The notes under the pieces: model-generated
Told to the model about the DNA's origin: nothing
Databases searched by the model: none
Seen by the model: the letters and a program-made list of their open reading frames with translations, nothing else
From: Limnephilus marmoratus
Taxonomy: Eukaryota > Arthropoda > Insecta > Trichoptera > Limnephilidae
Assembly: GCA_917880885.1 (NCBI GenBank)
Contig: OU862913.1
Span: forward strand, 44,549,460 to 44,613,459
Length of the DNA stretch: 64,000 bases
Direction: 5' to 3'
Shown here: in pieces, positions 10,926 through 21,901 of the stretch
Numbering within the stretch: the stretch's first letter is position 1
How the letters are laid out: every line of letters begins with the position of its first letter
Translations under genes and position numbers: made by a program

Positions 10926-13229
10926 TATCAGTAAAACAAAGACGAAAAAAAGACTATGTACGCCAAAATGACTTTAACGCTTCAATTATTTTTGTGTGTT
11001 TTTACAAACCATTAGATATTAAATCGCCAAAAAATACAAGAAATGAGTGACTTATTGTTCCGAAGTTTCTTTATAATTAATAGGTTAGATTTAGATAATA
11101 TTTCTACTGATAATCGTGTTGTTTTAATAATTACCCACTTATATTCAGAGTTAATTCTTTAAAACGACATAACATGAATAGATTTTATTTTATTTTATAC
11201 TAGCAGACCCGGCCACACGCTGTGGCTAACGAAACACAACGCCATTACCCAACCTTTATAAAATCCACACTACCCGCTTGCCAACTGCCCGTTGTCTGAA
11301 TTGAATATTTGATTTTTTCGGCTTTTCTCTACTATAATAAGCATGTTTTATACATGTAAACCTTCCCCTTGAATCACTCTATCTATTGGTGAAAACCGCA
11401 TAAAAGATCTATGCGAACATACATTTTGAGCGACTTCATTTTATACTATGTAATGATGATTGATAATATATTTATTTTATTTTTGTACTTGCTTATTCAT
11501 CAATAGATGAAAAAGCAAGAACATATATGAGAAAACCACACCAAACTACACTGCCATGATACTAATGTCGTAATGTGGTAATCACTGTCGCGATGTGGAA
11601 TCCAACCGGGGAGGAGAAGAGGAAGGATTGGAAGGTCACAGCAATAGAGATCTAGTCACTAAACATAGCTACACACTTCAACAAGAACCAGGATAGGAAG
11701 GTCCCAGCAATTCAGATCTTGTCACTAAACATAACTAATCACACTTAAAATAACGTTTTAATTCAAAATTCTCAAAAATCCCACACAAATTTAATAAATT
11801 TTACGTGCGCATTGCCGCCGAGTTGATTAGATTCCGCAACGTATGGGCCAGTCGTATTGGCGCCTTCATATTCTATTTATACCTTTAAAGTCGTTTAACC
11901 AAAAACTTGAATGAATAAATGGCAACGTTGCAAGACGTCCGTTTGTCGTCAACATGAAAATAAATATATTGGACCCTACATTGTTTACAAAATGAAAGAA
12001 AGAATATGCAGGACGCCTCACTACATTAAATATGAAAGGAGTTCAGATTGGTGAGACGTTGAAGGGCGTTTTTTTCGTTTTGTATATTTTAAATTAATAT
12101 TTTTCAAAAATTTAAATACCTAGCAACAATCAAACACTTAAAAGCTAGAATATACATTAGTTAAAACTATGAAAAATCGAGTCCTTCAGATAGACGCAGT
12201 AATGTCGATCCGATGAAAGGACCCAGAAATGATAGCGGGATGTATATATATATATATATATAGTTTTAACTAATGTATATAGTATCTTTTAAGTGTTTGA
12301 TTGTTGCTAGGTATTTAAATTTTTGAAAAACATTAATTTAAAAATATACAAAACGAAAAAAACGCCCTTTAACGTCTCACCAATCTGAACTCCTTTCATA
12401 TTTAATGTAGTGAGGCGTCCTGCATATTCTTTCTTTCATTTTGTAAACAATGTAGAGTCCAATTATATATTTATTTTCATGTTGACGACAAACGGACGTC
12501 TTGCAACGTTGCCATTTATTCATTCAAGTTTTTGGTTAAACGACTTTAAAGGTATAAATAGAATATGAAGGCGCCAATACGACTGGCCCATACGTTGCGG
12601 AATCTAACCAACTTAGGCGGCAACGCGCACGTAAAATCTATTGATGAATAAGCAAGAACAAAAATAAATTAAATATATTATCAATACGTACAAAATGAAG
12701 TCGCTCAAAATGTATGTGCGCATAGATCTTTTAAACTACACAACGGATTTTTATGCGGTTTTCACCAATAGATAGAGTGATTCAAGAGGAAGATTAACAT
12801 GCATAAACATGCTTATTATAGTAGAGAAAAGCCGAGAAATTCAAATATTCAATTTAGACAGCGGGCAGCGGGCAGTTGGCAAGCGGGTAGTGTGGATTTT
12901 ATAAAGGTTGGGTAGTGGCGTTGTGTTTCGTTAGCCACAACATCGTGTGGCCGGGTCTGCTAGTATAAAATAAAATAAAATCTGTTAATTTTATGTAGTT
13001 TTAAAGAATTAACTCTGAATATAAGTGGGTAATTATTAAAACAACACGATTATCAGTAGAAATATTATGTAACCTATTAATTATAAAGAAACTTCGGAAC
13101 AATAAGTCACTCATTTCTAGTATTTTTTGGCCATTTAATATCTAATGGTTTGTAGAAAACACAAAAATAATTGAAGCGTAAACGTCAATTTAGCGTACAT
13201 AGTCTTTTTTCGCGTTTGTTTTACTGATA
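10926..13229. repeat. Giant palindrome with arms of about 1 kb
   Basis: The left arm (10926-12170) and right arm (12260-13229) are reverse complements with only scattered differences. They are separated by an 89-bp spacer (12171-12259) containing a TA microsatellite. Landmarks on the left such as 'actagcagacccggccacac', 'caacgtatgggccagtcgta' and 'gaaaggagttcagattgg' all reappear reversed on the right. The left arm has one extra block (11509-11798). Each arm contains transposon-like end sequence beginning with the ACTAGCAGACCCGGCC motif and a block carrying 'ctctatctattggtgaaaac', words I associate with dispersed insect repeats. If transcribed, it would fold into a long hairpin. Confidence 0.93.
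11509..11798. mobile_element. Insertion present in the left palindrome arm only, about 290 bp
   Basis: The right arm reads continuously across 'caatagattttacgtgcgc', while the left arm is split there. The insert contains two related segments ('ggaaggtcacagcaatagag' and 'ggaaggtcccagcaattcag', each followed by 'cttgtcactaaacata' or a variant). Its first bases ('gatgaaaaagcaagaaca') nearly mirror the flanking 'tgcttattcatc'. The class is unknown. Confidence 0.6.
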
Positions 13230-13268
13230 CCAACAAAATAAAAAATATTATCTAAAAATTAAAAACAA

Positions 13269-13510
13269 AGTCAGAGTATGCAATTCACATGCGGTAGAAG
13301 TGAAACCTTCAGAAGACAAGATTGAGGAGGCTACGGCGCACGCACAAATAGGAGACCGATAGGCTACGAAGCAATACACAAAGAAGAAACCGATTACAAT
13401 ATCTCATTCTCTTACAGGACAAATCCTTTGGATTATAGATGGTCTCTTTTTACTGTCGTTACTTTTCGTTTCATCGAGTTTCAAATTACAACAATGCTAT
13501 AGAAGTTTTC
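13269..13510. repeat. Repeat family X, copy 1
   Basis: Runs from 'gcaattcacatgcggtagaa' to 'gctatagaagttttcg'. Related copies are at 32006-32233 and 44912-45129 (reversed) and at 46955-47200 and 49648-49880 (same direction). Shared words include 'atctcattctct', 'ggtagaagtga' and the cgtttcatcgag core. It is a MITE-like dispersed repeat with no coding capacity. Confidence 0.65.
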
Positions 13511-13736
13511 GAGAAGAAGAATTATTTAATATATTAGATACCTAGTGCCTACAAGTATGAAAGCATACATGTGTGTAACAACGCGAAACGAACCACCAAT
13601 TTTGGGAAAGGAATGGAGTATCTGCAAGTGGCGTTTCGCGCCGTTTGCTGTTGTTTCATTCCTTTCCCACAATTCGTGGTTCGTGTCATTCGTGTTACAC
13701 GCATGAAAATGCAGCCTAGTACAGACATTTTTTGAG

Positions 13737-13897
13737 GCGGGTATGGGTACCGCCGCCCCGGGAATCATTTATTGGATAATCAACAACTCTGCCATAGATC
13801 ACTCCAAGTGGTTCGCACACAGCATCCCCTAAAATGACATAGGCCCTGAGGGAAATTATTTTCCTCGGGGCCCCTTGTGTGGAGCTAATGTTAAAAA
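13737..13897 (+). mobile_element. SINE-B, internally deleted copy
   Basis: Begins 'gcgggtatgggtaccgccgc' and jumps from 'ccaagtggttcg' to the terminal hairpin ('ggccctgagggaaattattt' and its complement), ending 'gtgtggagctaatg'. The middle 250 bp of the family are missing. Confidence 0.8.
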
Positions 13898-14099
13898 AAA
13901 TCTGGAATGTAATTGTCCCATGAAATTCGACCCATGACATGCGAAACAGGCATGTTTTTGTGGCAAGAAGACTGGACACAGTGATTTTATCTATTTTTTT
14001 CTGGCCAATACTTTTATATAATTTTTTGTGTCGTAATTTTATTGATCATCGAAATAAAAATTCTTATCACTGTCAAATATGAATGTATAACGATTGTTT

Positions 14100-14520
14100 A
14101 AGGCGCCATATACCCGCTCAAAAAGAAGCAGATGGAGATGTAGTTACAAATGTTGGAGAGAGCGCGTTAATATTTAAAACGAAATAATTGAAGTGAAAAG
14201 GGTGAAAACGTTTAATAAAACACAACTCGTTTAAAATAGAGCAAAAATCTCACGGAGAACATCTAAGTAGCATCTAAAGGTACACTGTGAATTTTTTCGT
14301 ACATATAACTTCTAAAATAAGTGAAATGAACGTGTTTATATTAATTTGCGGAGCATACTCTTCGATTTTTTTTCTATCGGGGGAATTTCATATGATTTGC
14401 ACTTCGTTGTAGGGAACATCTAGATATTATCTTCAAAAATAACATATTTTTTTAAGAACTTTAAATGTTTAATGTAGATATGTAACAAATCGGTAGAAAT
14501 TCGGGTAGCGGCGGCTTCGA
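14100..14520. repeat. Repeat family W, MITE candidate with GGCGCC ends, copy 1
   Basis: Starts near 'aaggcgccatatacccgc' and ends near 'gggtagcggcggctt'. A second copy at 46255-46555 ends 'ggtagcggcgccttaa'. Both share 'aacatctagatattatcttc'-like and 'aatgtttaatgtagatatgt'-like words. The ends suggest GGCGCC-type inverted repeats, but the target duplication is not clear. The stretch just right of it (14520-14640) repeats 'gaagtaaaataaaa'. Confidence 0.5.
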
Positions 14521-14650
14521 AGTAAAATAAAAAAAATCTTTGTTTGAAGAAGTAAAATAAAAATGATTCGAAGTAAAATAAAACGGAGAAGTAAAATTAA
14601 AATGATAATGAAAAAACAGGAGACTCATTTTAAATACATAAAAACATTGT

Positions 14651-15066
14651 ATTAAATTAGCTCCCCGCAGGAGGCCTTGAGGAAAATAATTCACCTCAGG
14701 GCCTGTCATCTTTGGGGATGCTGGAGTGGATGTGGATAGTGGAGGGTCTTACAATAATCGTAATTGAATATTATCTTATCTTACGGGACGAATGAATATA
14801 TCCCTCCCACTGCGGTGCAAGGTTATGTTCCGATAGAGTCCAGCTAGAGAAGTCAAAAGGTCTTCCTAAACCAGTCTCTCCCTTTCCGATCTCCTACGCA
14901 GTTGGTGGAAAAACGCATCCGCCGCTAAGATCCAGATAAACCTCTCCCATTGAACCCGGGCACCCCTGCTAAGTCACAAAACGTATCGAACCACTTGGGG
15001 TGGCCTGTGGCAGAGGTGTTGATTATCCAGTAAATGCTTCCCTGGGCGGCGGTACCCATACCCGCC
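14651..15066 (-). mobile_element. SINE-B, full-length copy
   Basis: Reversed copy of the roughly 415-bp family. It runs from the terminal hairpin near 14663-14705 through 'ggacgaatgaatatatccct', 'cgcatccgccgctaagatcc' and 'cacccctgctaagtca' to 'cggtacccatacccgcct'. The hairpin arms are GGCCTTGAGG and CCTCAGGGCC around an AAAATAATT loop. Confidence 0.85.
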
Positions 15067-15810
15067 TTACAAATTAATGAAAAAAAAAGTTATTATAAAA
15101 AAAAGGTTTATTTAAGAGTTTGTCCATTGCAGGTACCCAAAAAAGTTTTTTTTTTTAATATGAAATGCATTGTGAAAAAAAATTGTGAAGTTTGAAAAAC
15201 TGGTTTAATAAAAATACTATTTAGACATTTGGTACTCTAAATTATGACAAATAAAATAAATAAATTAGGTATATATGTACCTACGTATTAAAACGACCGC
15301 GCATTCGTTTCTTGTTAGTGTATCTTTTTATATCGACTGCACAGAGGAAAATAATTTTCCTCAGGAGAGGAAAGAGTGAATATGTTTACATATAAATTAA
15401 TTAAATATAAATAAGAGCATTTTTTCATTTCAATTCAAGAATGATGACTTATTTCTGGAATACAAATGGTTATAATATCGCTCATAATATCAGCGCGTCG
15501 ATTTAAAATAATCAAACGTAAAGAGGCCCGGCCGGCGTTGACAGTCAATAAATGTTTATCTGCCCGGAAATATTTAATTATGCTTTCATAAACATCGCCT
15601 CAAAACAATTATTTTGAGTTATGAATGATTAGTTAAGATAAGGATGCGTAATTTGCAGTTCAAAACATATTATTAGTCGGCGAGATGAGATGAAAAAGTG
15701 TGCTGCGTGGAGGTAAAATAACGCATACATTTTTACGCTCTTTGTCTTCGATCACATTCATGTTTCATCTCGTAGGTATAATTCGCATTTTAATAATTTT
15801 CCATTTAGGA
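15067..15810. other. AT-rich stretch with a small SINE-B hairpin remnant
   Basis: No gene is visible. A fragment of the SINE-B hairpin ('gaggaaaataattttcctca') sits at about 15344-15364. Confidence 0.5.
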
Positions 15811-16226
15811 GGCGGGTTTGGGTACCGTCGCCCCGGAGCCATTTACTACATATAACCAACACCTCTGCCACAGGTCACCCCAAGTGGCTTGCTACGTCTG
15901 TTGACTTAACAGGGGTTCCCGGGTTCTTGGGGGTGAGGTTTATCTTTTGTCTTGGGAGAGACTGGTGGAGGGAGACCTTTCTACCTCTCCAGTTGGACTC
16001 TCTCCAAACATCATCTTGTACCGCAGTAGGAGGGATAGATCCATACATCCGTCATTCCTGGACACACTGACCCCCAGATTTCTACCCACCCCTCACACCT
16101 TATTCTTTCGCAGAAATTCCTCTCCTTCCTTTCCTTAAAATACCCTCCACACAGCATCCCCAAGGATGACATTGGCCCTGATGGGGAAATATTTTCTTTA
16201 GGGCCTCCTGTGTGGAGCTAATGTAT
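15811..16226 (+). mobile_element. SINE-B, full-length copy
   Basis: Starts 'ggcgggtttgggtaccgtcg' and continues through 'tgacttaacaggggttcccg', 'gagggatagatccatacatc' and 'acactgacccccagatttc' to 'ccctccacacagcatcccca'. It ends with the hairpin and 'gtgtggagctaatg'. The open frame seen across it is not coding. Confidence 0.85.
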
Positions 16227-16548
16227 AAAATAATTTTACTTTAAAAATTATTCGAAAATAGTAATTTCACGAAGCAACGCAATAAATAATCCCTTTGTAG
16301 AAAAAAAAAATCACAGTAGGTACATATGTTTAGAAAATTATAAAAAGCTCCCACAGTTCGGTCATTTAACATGCTTTTAATATGAAAAAAATCACATTGT
16401 TTCTTTAAATGATACTTAACTCAAATACCTAGAGATTTTTTTTAAGTGAGTCGTGTTTTATTAAATTTTTCAGAACAATCGCTTACGTGTATTAATTGTA
16501 ATTGTTTCATGATATCTCCCTTTTAAAGCATCTTCAGTAATCCTCTCA
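16227..16548. other. AT-rich stretch, no gene seen
   Basis: Low-complexity A/T sequence without paired ends or exons. Confidence 0.5.
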
Positions 16549-16787
16549 CTTGTCACCAAACACGGCTAAAGCCATTTCAATCTACATTTCAATTCTGAAT
16601 GGTGGTCTTACACCGGGGTCAAACTCGGAATGTTTTCTACTTTGGTACGAGCCGAAAAAGTTACTACAAATTATTAATAATGAATATTTATATTCTGAAA
16701 AAAAAAACACAAATTATTCAAATAAAATATTACTTGCGCACTCCGAGATTTGAATCCGCTACCTCTCAACCATGGAGGCCGTCAGTT
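16549..16787 (-). mobile_element. SINE-A, 3' truncated copy
   Basis: Reversed copy from 'tgtcaccaaacacggctaaa' through 'ggtggtcttacaccgggg' to the tRNA-like head ('gagatttgaatccgctacct', 'aaccatggaggccgtc'). The polypyrimidine 3' half of the family is absent, and the anticodon region of the head is shortened. Confidence 0.8.
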
Positions 16788-17726
16788 CCTGATTAAAGTA
16801 ATTTTCGATTTTCTTGTACGTCTTAACTAACTAAAACACCCAGAAAGCGGCACTCCTTTCCTACTTACTACTTACTATGACAATAAAAATTTAGGTTGAA
16901 TATTATTATAATAAACTACCAAATTCTGATAGTTTTATTTTCATTTTTTAACTCAGAATTTTTCAAAAATATGCAACGGTAGTCTCTGAAGACCTTTAGA
17001 AGAACTTTAAAAAATATCATTTCTAGTAAATTAGTTAAGGCAACTTTGTCCTTATTTTTAGAAATAAGCCGTGATTGAATATTACTCGAAATTAAACCAT
17101 AAATTTCAATTCACTTTTCAAATAAAACGCTCGGCAAATTCAATATTAATAAAAAAAAACTCTTGGTTAACAACGGCGTCTTTTAGCGATATTAATTTTT
17201 TTGTTATATGTATGTTTGACAAGATGCATATTTATTGGAGTCGTATTTGGTGCCAATTTTGATTAAAATCAACGAATAAATCAAAAATGGTTGGGTTTAA
17301 TGCTTAAAACATCATTTGTACATTAGAATTAATTTATGTGTATCAATAATTTCGACGATTTGCACATTTTCTATACAAAACTATGATTTAAAGTTCTTCT
17401 CTGTGAATTTTAATAAAATCATATTTTGCAATGTGCGATGTTTTATTGTGACTGGTCTGTTCTCGTCGTTCTAGGAAACAGAAGAAACGCAATCAAAAAG
17501 CGATGTTGCCAAATGTAGGAGTTGCAATACGCTAGTCAATGAAACGTATATTTTGCTAACAATATACGCTCGTCTACTGCAGCGCCGCGGCTCGCCGCTC
17601 GGTGACAAAGCACTGAACTAAAGTAGCATATTTCAGTTGATTTAGGTACCAATACCGCGTCTGGCTTATTTTCGTTTTTGGACTGTATGAGGGTACAGGA
17701 GTGGGGAAAACTTGAAATTACATGTG
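16788..17726. other. AT-rich stretch, no gene seen
   Basis: No convincing exon. The locally GC-richer part at 17570-17630 ('cagcgccgcggctcgccgct') has no recognisable function. Confidence 0.45.
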
Positions 17727-17781
17727 TTCAATCCTGCGTCCGTATACCGGACGCAGAATGACGGTCGGACGCAGGATTGAA
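17727..17781. repeat. Perfect 16-bp hairpin
   Basis: 'ttcaatcctgcgtccg' (17727-17742) and its exact reverse complement (17766-17781) flank 23 bases that themselves contain 'ccggacgcag'. It is followed by 'aatgatagcgggatgtatat', which also occurs in the spacer of the giant palindrome at about 12229-12248. Confidence 0.85.
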
Positions 17782-18139
17782 TGAAAGTGGACCATTAGAA
17801 GACGCAGCAATGATAGCGGGATGTATATATTTATATACATATATGTATATTAAGGTGGTCCAAAAAATTTTTTTCATTATTTTTCATTTGGCCACCCCGT
17901 GAATTTGTTACACGTATTCATAGAAATAACATAGTAAAATTTCAGCGAGATAGCTTAAGTAGAAAGGGGTGCCCAATCGAGTGTTGTTTTTGAATTTTTT
18001 GTGTAAAATGCTTAATTTTTACTTTTTGCTACAGGCCAGTTTCGTGTGTTAAACTATTAAATAAATATTAAAATAAACTACTAAAGAGTTTTATAGACAA
18101 ATTTGAACAGTATTTGATACTTATTTAGTAGACTGTGAA

Positions 18140-18790
18140 GTGAATCAGTGTAGTAAAATGTGTTCATCTACTCGAAAAAAATATGAATTTTTTCTACTTG
18201 GGGTTCGAGATATTGAGCCACTGATAAGGCTTAACCAACATCCTACTCTTCGGCAAGTTTTACTCCGTTATCACTTCATATTAAATGATTCCAAAAATGT
18301 GAAAGATTCCGCGCTTGTACTTATTCAAGAACTTATAAAAGTATGGAGTAAATCTAGTATTCCGACCAGACAACAAAATCACTGCATTGAAAAACTGATT
18401 AAGTTTTTAAAAAACTGGCTGCTATTAAATAAAAATAGAGGAAGAAATTCTGATGCACAAAAAGGAGAGTATTTGTTTAAAAAAGAACTAGACAAACTTT
18501 TTGATATTGCCCATGCAAGCGCTTTGACTTTGATAAAAAATTACGGAAGACAAGAGAGTTTATGTAAGATGATTATGACTTCCATTGACAAGAAACTAGA
18601 AAAGGTCAAAGAAAGTTCTCCAAAACGGAAACAAAGATCTGAAGAATTGAAAGAAATGGCTGCTGAAAGTAATGCTTCATCTTCGGTGGTATCGAGACAA
18701 GAGTTAGAACTTGAATGCAGCTTCAGTAGCACTTCAATTAATGCTAGCATATTAGAGGATAAGACCAAAGATGAGTTTGTAGTGCGTTGA
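18140..18790 (+). CDS. Transposon protein, N-terminal part, 216 codons
   Basis: The frame reads MNQCSKMCSSTRKKYEFFL and continues without interruption. It contains PTLRQVLLRYHFILNDSKN, a lysine-rich helical middle (LIKFLKNWLLLNKNRGRNS) and a serine-rich end. I recognise the general pattern from large unannotated transposon-derived proteins in insects and hydra but cannot name a superfamily. Just after the stop, other frames read VTSALDRNKI, an expected continuation, so the stop at 18788 probably reflects decay. The part that would carry the catalytic residues is missing between this frame and the next. Confidence 0.6.
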   Translation: MNQCSKMCSSTRKKYEFFLLGVRDIEPLIRLNQHPTLRQVLLRYHFILNDSKNVKDSALVLIQELIKVWSKSSIPTRQQNHCIEKLIKFLKNWLLLNKNRGRNSDAQKGEYLFKKELDKLFDIAHASALTLIKNYGRQESLCKMIMTSIDKKLEKVKESSPKRKQRSEELKEMAAESNASSSVVSRQELELECSFSSTSINASILEDKTKDEFVVR

Positions 18791-18931
18791 GTTGTCTACA
18801 AGTGACATATTTACACAATACGTTACCAGTGCGCTTGATCGTAACAAGATTTAAACTAATCAGGAGAGAAGAAAAACAAATTGTTCGATTTGTAAGTTAT
18901 CATCTACACTAAAGTTTGAATCGAAGCGTCT

Positions 18932-19516
18932 TTGGCAGCAGATGCACCAGTAAATAACTTAATACTTTGGAATAGCTTAAAATTGTACGAAGTCATTGAT
19001 TCCGAAATCAGTGTAGCAGCTAGGGGTATCTTAGAGCGTCACTTATGGTATTTGTCAGATGAACTAGTCGCATTTACCTTATTTGCTGAGAAGCTGTCTG
19101 ACGCTGAGAAACAGGCCATTGTTCAAAAAATAAATTCTGATGGCAGTAATCGTTTAGTACGAGGTGATTCTGCTAAGCTTGCCTCAGAGGTTACATTAGA
19201 AGCTTTTGCAACACAAACAACGTTGAAAACGCTCTTAGTTCTTGATGTCAAGGACTCTTTCTTGTAATTACCTCCTGAGTCTTGGATTAACAATGTTGAT
19301 TACCTTCAAGGCAAAAGCTGAGTCAAAAATTTGCGTGTTGTTAATGATATAGCGGAGAGAGGTGTTAAACTATTTGAAGATTACAACACGATACTCACTA
19401 AGAATGAGTAACAAAAGCAATTTTTACTTCACATCGTTGAACAAAACAGAAAAATCGTTTCTACTGAAACATTCAAAAAGGAGTTAACAAACTTGTTTTT
19501 GAAAGATTGCGACTAA
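18932..19516 (+). pseudogene. Transposon protein, C-terminal part, with stops
   Basis: 18932-19267 encodes ILERHLWYLSDELVAFTLF and DAEKQAIVQKINSDGSNRLV. After a stop at 19265 the same frame continues with LPPESWINNVDYLQGKS, then VKNLRVVNDIAERGVKLFED, then LTKNE, and ends at about 19516 with FKKELTNLFLKDCD. The RHLWYLSxELV and VVNDxAERGVKL blocks are the C-terminal signature of the same transposon protein family. Three in-frame stops show it is dead. Confidence 0.65.
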
Positions 19517-19804
19517 TATTATGTTAATTATTGCTTTGTTACCAAATTTTGTTAAAATTTAGATACGTTTTATACTTATTTGACTAAAATACTTGTAATA
19601 TTAATAAACCTTAAATTACGTGTTTTACTTAAAATCCAGAACTTTTGTCAGAAACTTCTAACTCGATGAGCACCCCCTTGTACATAATATTGGGGGCTGA
19701 ATTTTTTTACACATAATAGGAATGATAGGTGTAACAAATAAAATGGGTGGCTACATCTATATTTGAAAAAATAAAATTTACTATGTAGACCTGGACCACC
19801 TTAA

Positions 19805-20147
19805 TGTATATAAACATACATTTATCTTATTCTTTATATAAACTAAATTTCAAACAGTACTAAATATAAATAAAAATAGCAATAAAAACAAAAATCAAAA
19901 TAACCAAACAAATAATACTTCCTCCCGTACACACAAGCATTTGCTTATTATGGGAGAATAATTTTAAAAAATATATATAATTGTAATATTAATAACTGTA
20001 TTAACTTTTATATACTTTCATTATAATTATGTATCTATTGTATGTATTGTACCAAAGAAAAAAAATTCAATAATAAAAAATAAAAAAATAATAATAATAA
20101 TTAGTAGGCATCTATATTTTGAATTAATTTAAAATTATATAAAATCA
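19805..20147. other. AT-rich stretch, no gene seen
   Basis: Contains an ATA/AAT-rich low-complexity tract (20070-20102). The left end of the Harbinger-B element would be expected here, but no terminal repeat matching its right end is present. Confidence 0.5.
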
Positions 20148-21901
20148 TTATTGTAGGTAGTGATATCTTGAAGTCGATGCTCCAAGATAAATGGTATTGT
20201 TTGTCTGTTCTGTCTGTTGTTGTTGAGCTGTTGTTGTTATAAAGTTTGAAGTTGATGAAAAATTAATGATATTGTCGTTCTGTTCGTCGGGTTGTGGTTG
20301 TGTCATTCTCGTTGTCCTGATATTAGATAAGTCAATTACTATTTCTGGATTGTTGGTTGTTTGGGTGTCGCTGTTGCCACTGAAAACAGAATAAACAGGT
20401 GAAAATGTTATTTGAGCATTTTCTTCCGCATCTTTTAATTCTATCTCGGCAAATAACTTAGCCATTTCCAATTTAATATGAACTTGATTTTTTAGTGACA
20501 AATTTTTAAAAATTTGGGCATAGCTTTTAAATAAATTATCTGTTGCATCAGACTCCGGCTTCTTCTTATTTTGTATGAAATCGATAACTTTATCAATATC
20601 GCTGCTATCTTTTTTCTGTTTTTTGGTACGTGAAAGTCTTGACACAGAATCTTGAGGAGTGCCTTCTTCTGTTACCTCATTAGTGAGCTCTGGAGGAGGT
20701 GGTGTGTCAGGAGGTAATTCCATATGCGTTGTAATATTTGTTGTTCTCTCTCTTTCTGTCAGAGTTACGTCCAAAAATTGTAGCTGAGAGGCCCGGGGCC
20801 ATTTTTCATACTTTTTCGCTGCTTGGCCTGTAGTACTAACCATCTCCTTTTTATACCTCGTATAATTATCTCTGAGACTTTTCCACTTTTTTCGTGCGTT
20901 TTCAGCTGTAAAAAAAGAGAAATACGCTTACTAACTTTACTTATTTCATTACAGATACTTGGCTACAGGCGACTCTTATCAGACGATAGCGTTTTCTTTT
21001 CGAGTCGGCCGCTCTACAGTGGGCAGTATTGTCAGTGAAGTGTGTAAAGAAATATGGAATATTCTACAACCAATTTATTTGCCATCACCTACTGAAGAGA
21101 CATGGAAGCAGTCAGAGAAAGGCTTTCACGAATTGTAGAATTTTCCGAACTGTGTCGGTAGTATAGATGGTAAAATTTCTTGTTGTTGATGTTGGTAGTT
21201 ATGGCCGTCAAAGCGATAGTGGCATATTTGAGAATTCCATGTTTTATAAAGAATTCATCCAAGGAAAGTCCCTACTGCCTAATAAACCACTGCCTGGCAC
21301 TAACGATCCCGTACCACATGTACTTATCGGTGATGAAGGATTTGCTTTGAAACCGTACTTGATGCGACCTTTTCCGAGAGCTGCAGCAGTGCACGATCAA
21401 AGAAAAACAAATTTCAATAAAAGACTTTGTAGAGCGAGACGTGTTGTCGAAAATGCGTTCGGAATATTAGCACAAAAATGGCATGTTTATTTACGACCGA
21501 TTGAATGTGATGTAGATACTACTATAGATATTGTAAAGGCAACATGCTGTTTGCATAACTATGTTCGAACCAAACAGGGAATAGATCCTGAAAATACCCA
21601 TCCAGAGAACATACCTGAGCATCGTATACCTACAGAGCCTGAACAAAATGAACCTATGCGGGCTTTGACCACACAAAGGCCAACAAATGTGAGATCGACT
21701 ACTGCTGCATTCGATATACGTGAAAAGTTTGTGACTTATTTTAACCAATAAATATTTTTTCCACTTACCCGATAGATTTATTTCAATTCCAATGTCCTCC
21801 CACAATCTTGCCTTTACAGGAACATTTTTATACTCACTGTTCCTCATTTCATACAAACAAGGATGTTTTCGGACACATTCAATTAACTTTTCAATATTCA
21901 T
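20148..21901 (-). CDS. MADF-BESS DNA-binding protein of a Harbinger element, two exons, 296 aa
   Basis: Exon 1 (21901-21769) begins MNIEKLIECVRKHPCLYEM and ends CTATCGG before a GTAAGTGG donor. Exon 2 (20905-20148) follows a TTTTTTTACAG acceptor. The spliced length is 891 nt, exactly 297 codons with the TAA stop, and the junction reads EINLS-AENARKKWKSLRDNY. Residues 1-90 form a MADF domain (LIECVRKHPCLYEM, NVPVKARLWEDIG, RKKWKSLRDNYTRYKKE, then AKKYEKWPRASQLQFLD). The middle is polar and proline-rich. Around residues 185-215, FKSYAQIFKNLSLKNQVHIK resembles a BESS motif. MADF proteins serve as the DNA-binding partner of Harbinger transposases. Unlike every other element gene here, this frame is unbroken. 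Its intron contains the element's transposase on the opposite strand. There is no evidence of expression. Confidence 0.82.
20947..21751 (+). pseudogene. PIF/Harbinger transposase, 5' truncated and internally deleted
   Basis: The exon opens after 'ttcattacag' and reads YLATGDSYQTIAFSFRVGRS, then EETWKQSEKGFHEL, a TAG stop where Trp is usual, then NFPNCVGSIDGK. About 30 residues of the family are missing after IDGK. The frame resumes as KFLVVDVGSYGRQSDSGIF (second Asp) and continues through GDEGFALKPYLMRPFPR to RVVENAFGILAQKWHVY (Glu) and CCLHNYVRTKQG, ending at 21751. No N-terminal exon lies to the left, because that space is taken by the MADF exon on the other strand. The catalytic motifs are recognisable but the enzyme is dead. 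Confidence 0.85.

Larger units (their letters stand above)
17854..19800 (+). mobile_element. TTAA-flanked DNA transposon, 1.95 kb, coding core deleted
   Basis: Ends are GGTGGTCCA and TGGACCACC, flanked on both sides by TTAA (17850-17853, 19801-19804). Subterminal similarity extends about 90 bp (left 'ggccaccccgtgaatttgtt', right complement 'agccacccattttatttgtt'). TTAA targets are used by piggyBac and Kolobok-type elements, and the superfamily here is not assigned. Two coding remnants lie inside on the plus strand. Confidence 0.85.
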
